From Pseudomonas gingeri (lineage in GTDB: Bacteria; Pseudomonadota; Gammaproteobacteria; Pseudomonadales; Pseudomonadaceae): a stretch of 64,000 nt of DNA. Both the position numbers and the translations under genes were made by a program. Below are positions 34,358 to 41,520 of this stretch, piece by piece (positions within the stretch are counted from its first letter, which is position 1; each line of letters begins with the position of its first letter). The notes under the pieces are model-generated. The model was not told where the DNA came from, ran no database searches, and worked only from the letters and a program-made list of their open reading frames with translations. Location of the stretch: the NCBI RefSeq assembly GCF_013385635.1, contig NZ_JACAPR010000007.1, positions 403,427-467,426 on the forward strand, in the 5' to 3' direction.

Positions 34358-34674
34358 GGTTGAAAGTTTCTCCTCATCTAAAGATGTAGCGTCATGCGGG
34401 GTATATAAGGTGCCGCTACCGCCTATTCAACCGGGTGACTATTTCAAACTGTGTCCTACAGCTCGATTCTAGAATCCTGCCAGTCATTTCCGAAGCGCGG
34501 AAGCCGGTTTTTTCTTGCGACGGCGTCTGCGGTCACTTCGAAAACCTTGCCGTAGAGCCTTTGACAGCTCTCTGCGGAACAGTTCGATGAGTGACGCACG
34601 CGCATACAAAAAACAGCCGATGAGAGAGAGCCGCGCTGCGACCCTTTCCTGGAGTCGCAGCGGGTTGTAGGAGA
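34358..34674. other. Non-coding interval between alaA-like gene and htpX
   Basis: A 317-nt stretch with no convincing gene. The half next to htpX holds its promoter region (AT-rich 34360-34400). The other half contains the hairpin listed at 34634-34662 and short arginine-rich frames without ribosome sites. Confidence 0.6.
34634..34662 (-). terminator. Hairpin after the alaA-like gene
   Basis: A perfect 9-bp stem CGCTGCGAC / GTCGCAGCG with an 11-nt loop starts 12 nt past the aminotransferase stop. On the minus strand a six-T run follows only about 20 nt later, so termination is likely but not certain. Confidence 0.6.
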
Positions 34675-35886
34675 TTACTGGCGGTAGGATTTCAGGAAGT
34701 TGCCGATGCGTCCGATGGCCTGTTCCAGATCGTCGACCCGCGGCAGGGTGACGACGCGGAAGTGGTCCGGCCATGGCCAGTTGAACGCGGTGCCCTGGAC
34801 GATCAGCAGCTTTTCCGAGAGCAACAGGTCCAGTACGAATTTCTCGTCGTTGTGGATCGGGCAGACCTTCGGATCGATCCGCGGGAAGGCATACAACGCG
34901 CCCATGGGTTTCACGCAACTGACACCGGGAATGTCGTTGAGCAGTTCCCAGGTACGGTTGCGCTGTTCCAGCAGGCGGCCGGGCGGCAGTACCAGGTCGT
35001 TGATGCTCTGGTAGCCACCGAGGGCGGTCTGGATCGCGTGCTGGCTGGGCACGTTGGCACACAGGCGCATGTTGGCCAGCATGTCGATGCCTTCGATGTA
35101 GCTCTGGGCATTGTGCTTGGGACCGGAAATCGCCACCCAGCCGGAGCGGAAGCCCGCGACCCGGTAGGACTTCGACAGGCCGTTGAAGGTCAGGCACAGC
35201 AGGTCCGGGGCCAGCGAGGCGGTGCAGATGTGCACGGCATCGTCGTAGAGGATCTTGTCGTAGATCTCGTCGGAAAACACCACCAGGTTGTGCTGGCGGG
35301 CCAGTTCCAGCATGCCCAGCAGCACTTCCTTCGAATACACCGCGCCGGTCGGGTTGTTCGGGTTGATGATCACCAGGGCCTTGGTGTTCGGGGTGATCTT
35401 GGCCTTGATGTCGGCCAGGTCGGGCCACCAGTTGGCCTGTTCGTCGCACAGGTAGTGCACCGGGTTGCCGCCGGAAAGGGTCACCGCGGCGGTCCACAGC
35501 GGGTAGTCCGGTGCCGGGACCAGCACTTCGTCGCCGTTGTTGAGCAGCGCCTGCATCGACATCACGATCAGTTCGGAGACGCCGTTGCCCAGGTAGATGT
35601 CCTCGATGCCGACACCTTCGACCTGCTTCTGCTGGTAATACTGCATGACCGCCTTGCGGGCGCTGAACAGGCCCTTGGAGTCGCTATAGCCCTGTGCGGT
35701 CGGCAGGTTGCGGATCACGTCCTGGAGAATCTCGTCCGGCGCTTCGAAACCAAAGGGCGCCGGGTTGCCGATGTTCAGCTTGAGGATGCGATGGCCTTCC
35801 TCTTCCAGGCGTTTGGCGTGCTTGAGCACCGGGCCGCGAATGTCATAACAGACGTTGGCGAGCTTGTTCGATTTGCTGACCTGCAT
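34675..35886 (-). CDS. alaA: Pyridoxal-phosphate aminotransferase (AlaA-like)
   Basis: A 403-residue class I/II aminotransferase, close in length and motifs to E. coli AlaA (glutamate-pyruvate transaminase). N-I-G-N-P-A-P-F near 38, N-P-N-N-P-T-G near 174 and S-D-E-I-Y near 204 are present. The cofactor lysine lies in S-K-S-Y-R-V-A-G-F-R near 239, with the substrate arginine in H-F-R-V-V near 380. The start MQVSKSNK follows a GGGA-type site. It is divergent from msrB. I recall the same neighbour set (htpX, aminotransferase, msrB, gpx) in P. aeruginosa. Confidence 0.92.
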   Translation of the reverse strand: MQVSKSNKLANVCYDIRGPVLKHAKRLEEEGHRILKLNIGNPAPFGFEAPDEILQDVIRNLPTAQGYSDSKGLFSARKAVMQYYQQKQVEGVGIEDIYLGNGVSELIVMSMQALLNNGDEVLVPAPDYPLWTAAVTLSGGNPVHYLCDEQANWWPDLADIKAKITPNTKALVIINPNNPTGAVYSKEVLLGMLELARQHNLVVFSDEIYDKILYDDAVHICTASLAPDLLCLTFNGLSKSYRVAGFRSGWVAISGPKHNAQSYIEGIDMLANMRLCANVPSQHAIQTALGGYQSINDLVLPPGRLLEQRNRTWELLNDIPGVSCVKPMGALYAFPRIDPKVCPIHNDEKFVLDLLLSEKLLIVQGTAFNWPWPDHFRVVTLPRVDDLEQAIGRIGNFLKSYRQ

Positions 35887-36109
35887 GGCGATTTGATCCC
35901 GAAAATGGACGATCCGGGCGACTCGCTGAGCGCCCTGGCAATACTGCGTTTTCAGCGCGTCCCGTGGTCCCTCGCCAGCGCTCGGAAAATCCGATTTGAA
36001 TGCGCTTGGCGCGGGTGCCAGACTGGCGTTCAACGAGGCGCAATCATACGTGCCACCCGATCCGCGGAAAAGATACAGATCGGGGTTTTTCAGTCGCCGA
36101 GGTGTAACG

Positions 36110-36505
36110 ATGGAAAAGCTTGAGAAAACCCTGGAAGAGTGGCGCGCCATGCTCGATCCGGAGCAGTACAACGTCTGTCGCCTGAAGGGCACGGAGCGGC
36201 CGTTTTCGGGCAAGTACAATGACAGCAAGGTCGATGGCGTCTATCACTGCATCTGCTGCAACGAGCCGCTGTTCGACTCGAAGGCGAAATTCGATTCGGG
36301 TTGTGGCTGGCCGAGCTTCTACCAGCCGATCGGTGAGAGCGCCATGGTCGAGATCCGTGATATCAGCCACGGCATGATTCGTACCGAAGTGGTCTGCGCC
36401 AAGTGCGATGCGCACCTGGGCCATGTGTTCCCGGACGGTCCGCCGCCGACCGGCCTGCGTTACTGCATCAACTCCGTGTGCCTGGACCTGGTGCCACGGG
36501 GCTGA
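36110..36505 (+). CDS. msrB: Peptide methionine-R-sulfoxide reductase MsrB
   Basis: A 131-residue MsrB that reduces the R-epimer of methionine sulfoxide in proteins. Two CxxC pairs for structural zinc are visible (C-I-C-C near 48-51 and C-A-K-C near 95-98). The substrate region is G-C-G-W-P-S-F near 63, and the catalytic cysteine lies in I-N-S-V-C-L near 119-124. Gene order places it before gpx, with a REPIN between them, so the two are probably separately transcribed. Confidence 0.96.
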   Translation: MEKLEKTLEEWRAMLDPEQYNVCRLKGTERPFSGKYNDSKVDGVYHCICCNEPLFDSKAKFDSGCGWPSFYQPIGESAMVEIRDISHGMIRTEVVCAKCDAHLGHVFPDGPPPTGLRYCINSVCLDLVPRG

Positions 36506-36512
36506 TTTGATC

Positions 36513-36595
36513 TGTAGGAGCCGGCTTGCCGGCGATGAGGCCCTTGAGGCTTGCGTTGATCTTGCGGACGCCATCGCCGGCAAGCCAGCTCCAAC
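36513..36595. repeat. REPIN
   Basis: Two inverted REP elements of the GTAGGAGC-CGGCTTGCCGGCGA type, the second with one base change (GCCAGC), between msrB and gpx. Confidence 0.85.
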
Positions 36596-36657
36596 AAGGT
36601 TCGCGTTTGTTGTAGCGATTGATATTCAGGCTTGATATGGCGTGGCATAAGTCCGGG

Positions 36658-36683
36658 CAATTGAATTGTGTGCAATTCAATTG
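36658..36683. promoter_or_regulatory. OspR/OhrR-type operator upstream of gpx
   Basis: A perfect inverted repeat: arms CAATTGAATTG and CAATTCAATTG separated by TGTG. It ends 37 nt before the gpx start. Its AATTG-rich symmetry is typical of OhrR-family operators (MarR group), and the regulator gene ospR is the second gene of this transcript, so autoregulation is expected. Confidence 0.75.
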
Positions 36684-36720
36684 TTCGCTATTTTGTTTGG
36701 CATTCAATGGAGGAACTGTC

Positions 36721-37206
36721 ATGAGCGCAAACCTGCTGAACATCCCGTGCACCACCATCAAGGGTGAGCAAAAGACCCTCGGCGATTTCGCCGGCAAGGC
36801 CGTGCTGGTGGTCAATACCGCCAGCAAATGCGGTTTCACCCCGCAATACAAGGGCCTTGAACAGCTCTGGCAGGACTACAAGGATCAGGGCCTGGTGGTT
36901 CTCGGGTTTCCCTGCAACCAGTTCGGCAAGCAGGAACCGGGCAACGAGGGGGCGATTTCCGAGTTCTGCGAGTTGAACTACGGTGTCAGCTTCCCGCTGT
37001 TCAAGAAGATCGAGGTCAACGGCGACGGCGCGCACCCCTTGTTCGTGCAGTTGAAGAAAGAGGCTCCAGGCCTGTTGGGTTCCGAGCGTATCAAATGGAA
37101 CTTCACCAAGTTCCTGATCGGCAAGGACGGCAAGCTGGTGAAACGTTTTGCCCCGCTGACCAAGCCCGAGGACCTGACCCGCGAGATCGAAGCCCTGCTC
37201 AAATGA
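36721..37206 (+). CDS. gpx: Glutathione peroxidase-family thiol peroxidase
   Basis: A 161-residue peroxidase of the GPx family. The peroxidatic residue is cysteine (N-T-A-S-K-C37-G-F-T), not selenocysteine. The Q and W of the tetrad are in F-P-C-N-Q-F-G near 66 and W-N-F-T-K-F near 128. The resolving cysteine in F-P-C-N-Q suggests a thioredoxin-dependent atypical 2-Cys enzyme. The stop overlaps the start of ospR by ATGA, so the two are translationally coupled. Regulation by OspR through the upstream palindrome is known for the P. aeruginosa counterpart. Confidence 0.95.
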   Translation: MSANLLNIPCTTIKGEQKTLGDFAGKAVLVVNTASKCGFTPQYKGLEQLWQDYKDQGLVVLGFPCNQFGKQEPGNEGAISEFCELNYGVSFPLFKKIEVNGDGAHPLFVQLKKEAPGLLGSERIKWNFTKFLIGKDGKLVKRFAPLTKPEDLTREIEALLK

Positions 37207-37661
37207 ATGACCTGTCCCTCGACTCGCTGCGTCTCGACCGCCAGTTGTGCTTCAAGCTGTACGCGGCCTCGCGGGCGGTTATCCGGGGCTACAAGCCGAT
37301 GCTTGAGCAGTTGGGCCTGACTTATCCACAGTACCTGGTGATGCTGGTGCTGTGGGAGTGGCACGAGGCTGCGCCGGAGCAGCCCACGGTCAAGGCCCTG
37401 GGCGAGCGCCTGCTGCTCGATTCGGGAACGCTCACACCGTTGCTCAAGCGCCTGGAGCAAGTGCAATTCGTGCAGCGCCAGCGTTCGCCCCGCGATGAAC
37501 GTGAAGTGCACCTGAGCCTGACGGCGACGGGGTGGGCGTTGCGTGAACAGGTTGCGCCGCTCAAGGCCCGCTTGCTCTGCGACAGCGGTGTCGACCTGGG
37601 CCGGCTCGATGAGTTGCGTGACGGCCTGGACCAGTTGCTGGCCTACATCAAGGAGCCGTAG
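37203..37661 (+). CDS. ospR: MarR-family oxidative-stress regulator OspR
   Basis: A 152-residue MarR/OhrR-type repressor. The sensing cysteine is in L-D-R-Q-L-C16-F-K-L-Y, then L-T-Y-P-Q-Y-L-V-M-L and the recognition segment L-L-D-S-G-T-L-T-P-L-L-K-R-L-E. It has a second cysteine near 128. In P. aeruginosa, OspR represses gpx and influences pigment production and virulence. The coupled gpx-ospR layout and the convergent sagS gene are the same here. Its last 14 bases overlap the 3' end of sagS. Confidence 0.9.
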   Translation: MNDLSLDSLRLDRQLCFKLYAASRAVIRGYKPMLEQLGLTYPQYLVMLVLWEWHEAAPEQPTVKALGERLLLDSGTLTPLLKRLEQVQFVQRQRSPRDEREVHLSLTATGWALREQVAPLKARLLCDSGVDLGRLDELRDGLDQLLAYIKEP

Positions 37662-39966
37662 GCGGGACCCAGAGTTCCAGCAGCGCCATCAATTCCTCGC
37701 GACGAAATGGCTTTGCCAGGTAGTCATTCATGCCCGCCGCGCGGCAGCGTTCGCGCTCTTCGGGCATGGCGTTGGCGGTCAGCGCGACAATCGGCAGATG
37801 CGGCCAGCGTCCGCTGCGACGTATCTGCCGGCTGGCCTCGTAGCCGTCCATGACCGGCATGTTGCAGTCCATCAGCACCATGTCGAAATCTTTCTGCTCC
37901 AACTGGCTCAGCGCCTCGCCGCCGTGGGCGGCGACGGTCACTTCGCAGCCGAGCTTGCCGAGCATGCCCTTGGCCACCAGCTGATTGACCGGATTGTCCT
38001 CCACCAGCAGGATGCGCCCGCGACGTTGTGGCTGGTTGACGTGGGCCTGGATTGCCTGGTCCGCCGGATCGTCCGCTTGCAGGGTGCGCTGCAGGATCTG
38101 ATACAGCGCATTGCGTGCCAGGGGTCGGGCCTGCTGTTGCAGCGGGGCCAGGGCGGCGGCCTGTTCGCTGGGCATGAAATTGCCGTAGGCGGTCACCAGC
38201 AGGATCGGTGCGGTGATGGCCGGACGAAGTCCGAACAGGCATTCCGGGCAATCGGTAATCAGCAGGTCGGCCTGCAGGCCGGCGAGGCTGTCATCCAGTC
38301 CATAGCGTCGGTAGTCCAGGCCCCAGGCCGGCAACTGGCTGCCGAGCAGTTCGCTCAGGCCGCTGGCCGGTGAACTGACGGCGATGATCTTGCCCTTGAG
38401 CGGCTTCGGCGCAGCGGCCGGTGTGTGCCCGGGCAGCGGCAGTTCGGCACAGAACTGACTGCCGAAACCGACCTCGGAATTGATGGTCAGGCGGCCCTTC
38501 ATCGCTTCACAGAGGTTGTGGGTCAAGGTCAGTCCGAGCCCGGTGCCACCGTACTGGCGGGTAATACCGGCGCCGGCCTGGGTGAAAGGCTGGAAAATCT
38601 TCGCCTGGGCTTCCTGGGCGATACCGATGCCGGTGTCGCAGACCTCGATTCGTACTCCACCGTCACGGGCGCTCAGGCGCACATCGACGCGACCGAAGCG
38701 GGTGAACTTCAGGGCGTTGGACAGCAGGTTGCTGACGATCTGCCGCACCCGCGTCGGGTCGCCCAGCACCAGGGCCGGGAATTGCGGATCGATCAGGCAG
38801 GCCAGTTCGACGCTCGGCGCGGCATTTTGCGAGAGCAGGTTGGCGGTGTCCTCGACCAGGGCGCCGAGGTCGAAGGGGATTCTCTCCAGTTCCAGTTGCC
38901 CGGCGTCGAACTTCGACAGGTCGAGGATATCGTTGAGCAGTTCCACCAGGACTTTTCCGGAGTCATGGGCAATCGACAGTTGCTGGCGTTGCTCGGCGTT
39001 CAGCGAACTGTCGAGAGACAGTGCGATCATGCCCAGCAGGCCGTTCAAGGGGGTACGGATCTCGTGGCTCATGTTGGCGAGGAACGCCGAGCGTGCCTGC
39101 GCCATGTTGAGGGCGGTGCTGCGAGCGACTTCCAGTTCTTCGTTGGACTGGCTCAGGCGGGCGTTGATCGCCTTGAGCTCGGTGGTGCGGGCCGAGACAA
39201 TGTTTTCCAGCTGTCCGAGGTAATCGGTCAGACGGTTCTCGGCATTGCGCCGTTGCTGGATTTCGGTGGCCATCGTCTCGAACTGCTGGTTGGCGACCTT
39301 GACCAGGACGCCGATCTCATCGTTCTCATGGCCGGGGGGAAACTCCAGCCGCGATTGCCGGGCGATGCCCGGCTGAGTGTTGCTCAGGGCGCGGATGACC
39401 CGTACCAGCGGCTTGGTCAGCATCACGTAGAACAGCCCGAGGAGGATCCCGGTGAGGATCAGGCTACGGGCAAAGCCGTTGAGCAGGGTGACTTCGGCAC
39501 GCTTGAGGAAGCGGATACCGAAGGTGTAGGTGTCGACATCCAGGTGCAGGGTGCCGAGGGATTCGTTCGGCAGATGGCTGAGAAACAACCGGTCCTCGAA
39601 TTGCCGGTCGGCGCCGAACAGGTAATCGCTGATCATCCGGTAATTGCCGCTCTGGCGTGGGCGCTCGACGCTGGCCAGTACCGATTTGTTGTTGTCGATC
39701 AACTGTGCCCGCAGTACGGCCGGCGAACGCAACAGGCCCAGGGTCAGTTCCTGGGCCAGTTCGGCATCGATGTTGTAGGCGATCCGGGAGGCCGGATTGT
39801 GGCTGATTTCCAGCAGCGAAAGGATTTCACGATTGATGGAGGCGTTTTCGCTGGCATAATCGAGGCCGATCTGTACCAGGCTGAGCAGTGTTCCCAGGAT
39901 AAACCCGACCAGCACGGTCAACCGGGCCTGCTTGTAGGACAAGCGCTGGGTGAATTTTATATCCAT
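37648..39966 (-). CDS. sagS: Hybrid sensor histidine kinase SagS
   Basis: A 772-residue inner-membrane hybrid kinase. Transmembrane segments lie at about 14-36 and 170-192 with a periplasmic sensor domain between them. Then come HAMP and coiled coil (about 195-280), the phosphoacceptor S-H-E-I-R-T-P near 301, an HATPase domain (D-T-G-I-G-I, G-G-T-G-L-G-L) and a C-terminal receiver with Asp in M-D-C-N-M-P-V-M-D-G near 700. There is a degenerate segment before the receiver, as in BarA-like kinases without Hpt. SagS of P. aeruginosa directs surface attachment, biofilm maturation and drug tolerance. The assignment rests on domain layout and the adjacent ospR-gpx pair. Confidence 0.88.
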   Translation of the reverse strand: MDIKFTQRLSYKQARLTVLVGFILGTLLSLVQIGLDYASENASINREILSLLEISHNPASRIAYNIDAELAQELTLGLLRSPAVLRAQLIDNNKSVLASVERPRQSGNYRMISDYLFGADRQFEDRLFLSHLPNESLGTLHLDVDTYTFGIRFLKRAEVTLLNGFARSLILTGILLGLFYVMLTKPLVRVIRALSNTQPGIARQSRLEFPPGHENDEIGVLVKVANQQFETMATEIQQRRNAENRLTDYLGQLENIVSARTTELKAINARLSQSNEELEVARSTALNMAQARSAFLANMSHEIRTPLNGLLGMIALSLDSSLNAEQRQQLSIAHDSGKVLVELLNDILDLSKFDAGQLELERIPFDLGALVEDTANLLSQNAAPSVELACLIDPQFPALVLGDPTRVRQIVSNLLSNALKFTRFGRVDVRLSARDGGVRIEVCDTGIGIAQEAQAKIFQPFTQAGAGITRQYGGTGLGLTLTHNLCEAMKGRLTINSEVGFGSQFCAELPLPGHTPAAAPKPLKGKIIAVSSPASGLSELLGSQLPAWGLDYRRYGLDDSLAGLQADLLITDCPECLFGLRPAITAPILLVTAYGNFMPSEQAAALAPLQQQARPLARNALYQILQRTLQADDPADQAIQAHVNQPQRRGRILLVEDNPVNQLVAKGMLGKLGCEVTVAAHGGEALSQLEQKDFDMVLMDCNMPVMDGYEASRQIRRSGRWPHLPIVALTANAMPEERERCRAAGMNDYLAKPFRREELMALLELWVPPTAP

Positions 39967-40143
39967 GGGGTGGTGTACCACTTTCGTTTCCCTTCGCCGG
40001 GCAAGCATAGCTGATCCTTCGAGGGCACCGGCAGGTGATGATGAGGCCCCGATAACGTTGTCGACAAAGATTGCTGGTTGTTTTTCACGCGCCCAAGGGC
40101 GCCAACGCGACATCATGAGTGTGAACTTGTCCGAGGAAAAGTC

Positions 40144-41034
40144 GTGGATGCTCGATTGAATGCATTTCTGGAACGCGCCGATGCGTTTCTCTCCCGCCTG
40201 GAGCCCCTGTTGCCCGCCACACGCCAGGTGATCGACTGGGATCGTTGCCTGGCGGCCCGCTGGCAGCGTGAAGGCCGCACCGGCTACCTGTTGCCGCTGG
40301 AGGTCAGCCTGGACATGCGCCTGTCCGACCTGATCGGTGTTGACAAGCAACGTGAGCAACTGGCCCGCAATACCCGCCAGTTCATCGACGGCCTGCCGGC
40401 CAATCATGCGCTGCTCTGGGGCTCGCGCGGTACCGGCAAGTCCTCGCTGGTTCGCGCCCTGCTGGCGGAACATGCCGGGGCCGGCTTGCGCCTGATCGAG
40501 ATCGAGCGCGATCACCTGGCGGACCTGCCGCGGGTGGTGGAGCAACTGATGAAGTTGCCGCAGCGTTTCGTGCTGTTTTGCGACGACCTCTCGTTCGAAT
40601 CCGGCGAAGGTGACTACCGGGTGCTCAAGAGCGTGCTCGACGGCTCGCTGGAGCAAGCCCCGGACAATGTCCTGCTGTACGCGACATCGAACCGCCGGCA
40701 CCTGGTTCCGGAGAAGGAAAGCGACAACGAGAACTGGAAGCGGGTCGACGGCGAACTGCATCCCAGCGAAGCGGTCGAGGACAAGATTGCGCTCTCCGAC
40801 CGGTTCGGCCTGTGGCTGTCGTTCTATCCGTTCACCCAGGAGCACTTCCTCAGTGTGGTCGAGCACTGGATCGGCGAGTTGGCACTCAAGGCCGGACTGA
40901 AGTGGCAGCGTGATGAAGAGTTGGACATCCAGGCGGTGCGCTGGGCCACCGGGCGCGGCAACCGCAACGGTCGCTGTGCCTATCAGTTTGCGCGTTACTG
41001 GGTCGGCTTGAAATTGTTGGAGCAGGCGCCATGA
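40144..41034 (+). CDS. DUF815-type AAA ATPase
   Basis: A 296-residue ATPase with Walker A G-S-R-G-T-G-K-S-S near 99 and Walker B F-V-L-F-C-D-D-L near 142, typical of the DUF815 group of AAA proteins. Y-A-T-S-N-R-R-H-L near 180 corresponds to sensor 1. The start is GTG after GAGGA. It is divergent from sagS and overlaps the following msrC-like gene by ATGA, so the two are translationally coupled. The cellular role is unknown. Confidence 0.85.
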   Translation: MDARLNAFLERADAFLSRLEPLLPATRQVIDWDRCLAARWQREGRTGYLLPLEVSLDMRLSDLIGVDKQREQLARNTRQFIDGLPANHALLWGSRGTGKSSLVRALLAEHAGAGLRLIEIERDHLADLPRVVEQLMKLPQRFVLFCDDLSFESGEGDYRVLKSVLDGSLEQAPDNVLLYATSNRRHLVPEKESDNENWKRVDGELHPSEAVEDKIALSDRFGLWLSFYPFTQEHFLSVVEHWIGELALKAGLKWQRDEELDIQAVRWATGRGNRNGRCAYQFARYWVGLKLLEQAP

Positions 41035-41513
41035 TCGATTTGCAGAAGGCCGGCACGGGTCTGGACGGCTATGGGCTGCTCTGTGCACAACTGGAGTCGT
41101 TGCTGGCGGACGAGCGTGATTTCATCGCCAATGCGGCGCAGTTTTCGGCCTTCCTGTTCAGCCAGCTGGACCACCTGAACTGGGCTGGTTTTTACCTCAA
41201 CCGCAATGAGGAGCTGGTGCTCGGACCGTTCCAGGGACAGATCGCCTGTGTGCGGATTCCCTTCGGCCGCGGCGTCTGCGGCGCGGCGGCGGCCAGCCTG
41301 CAGACCCAGCGGGTCGAGGATGTGCACGCGTTCCCCGGGCATATCGCCTGTGACAGCGCGTCCAACAGTGAACTGGTGGTGCCGCTGGTCAAGGACGGCA
41401 AGCTGGTCGGCGTGCTCGATCTCGACAGCCCGAGCCTGGCCCGCTTCACCCTGGAGGATCAGGCGGGCATCGAGCAACTGGCGGCGATTTTCCTGCGCCT
41501 GACCGACTGCTGA
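41031..41513 (+). CDS. msrC: Free methionine-(R)-sulfoxide reductase (GAF domain)
   Basis: A 160-residue single GAF-domain enzyme of the fRMsr/YebR family, which reduces free Met-R-sulfoxide. The three family cysteines are present: I-A-C-V-R-I near 82, G-R-G-V-C-G near 92 and H-I-A-C-D near 116. The ligand residues in S-N-S-E-L-V-V-P-L near 121 are also intact. The ATGA coupling with the upstream ATPase is unexplained. With msrB, gpx and ohr nearby, this adds to the oxidative repair functions of the region. Confidence 0.92.
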   Translation: MIDLQKAGTGLDGYGLLCAQLESLLADERDFIANAAQFSAFLFSQLDHLNWAGFYLNRNEELVLGPFQGQIACVRIPFGRGVCGAAAASLQTQRVEDVHAFPGHIACDSASNSELVVPLVKDGKLVGVLDLDSPSLARFTLEDQAGIEQLAAIFLRLTDC

Positions 41514-41520
41514 GTCGCAC

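Noticed and set aside
34456..34605. 49-codon frame (M-R-V-R-H-S-S-N-C) on the - strand upstream of htpX
   Set aside because: Good-looking start but no ribosome-binding site, and an overlapping arginine-rich alternative frame; I could not choose between them or support either.
22..36595. CRISPR-like repeats
   Set aside because: The repeated units are REP palindromes in inverted pairs, with no regular spacing, and no cas genes are present.
38425..40014. Open frame of 529 codons on the + strand opposite sagS
   Set aside because: Antisense shadow of the kinase gene, no recognisable domain.
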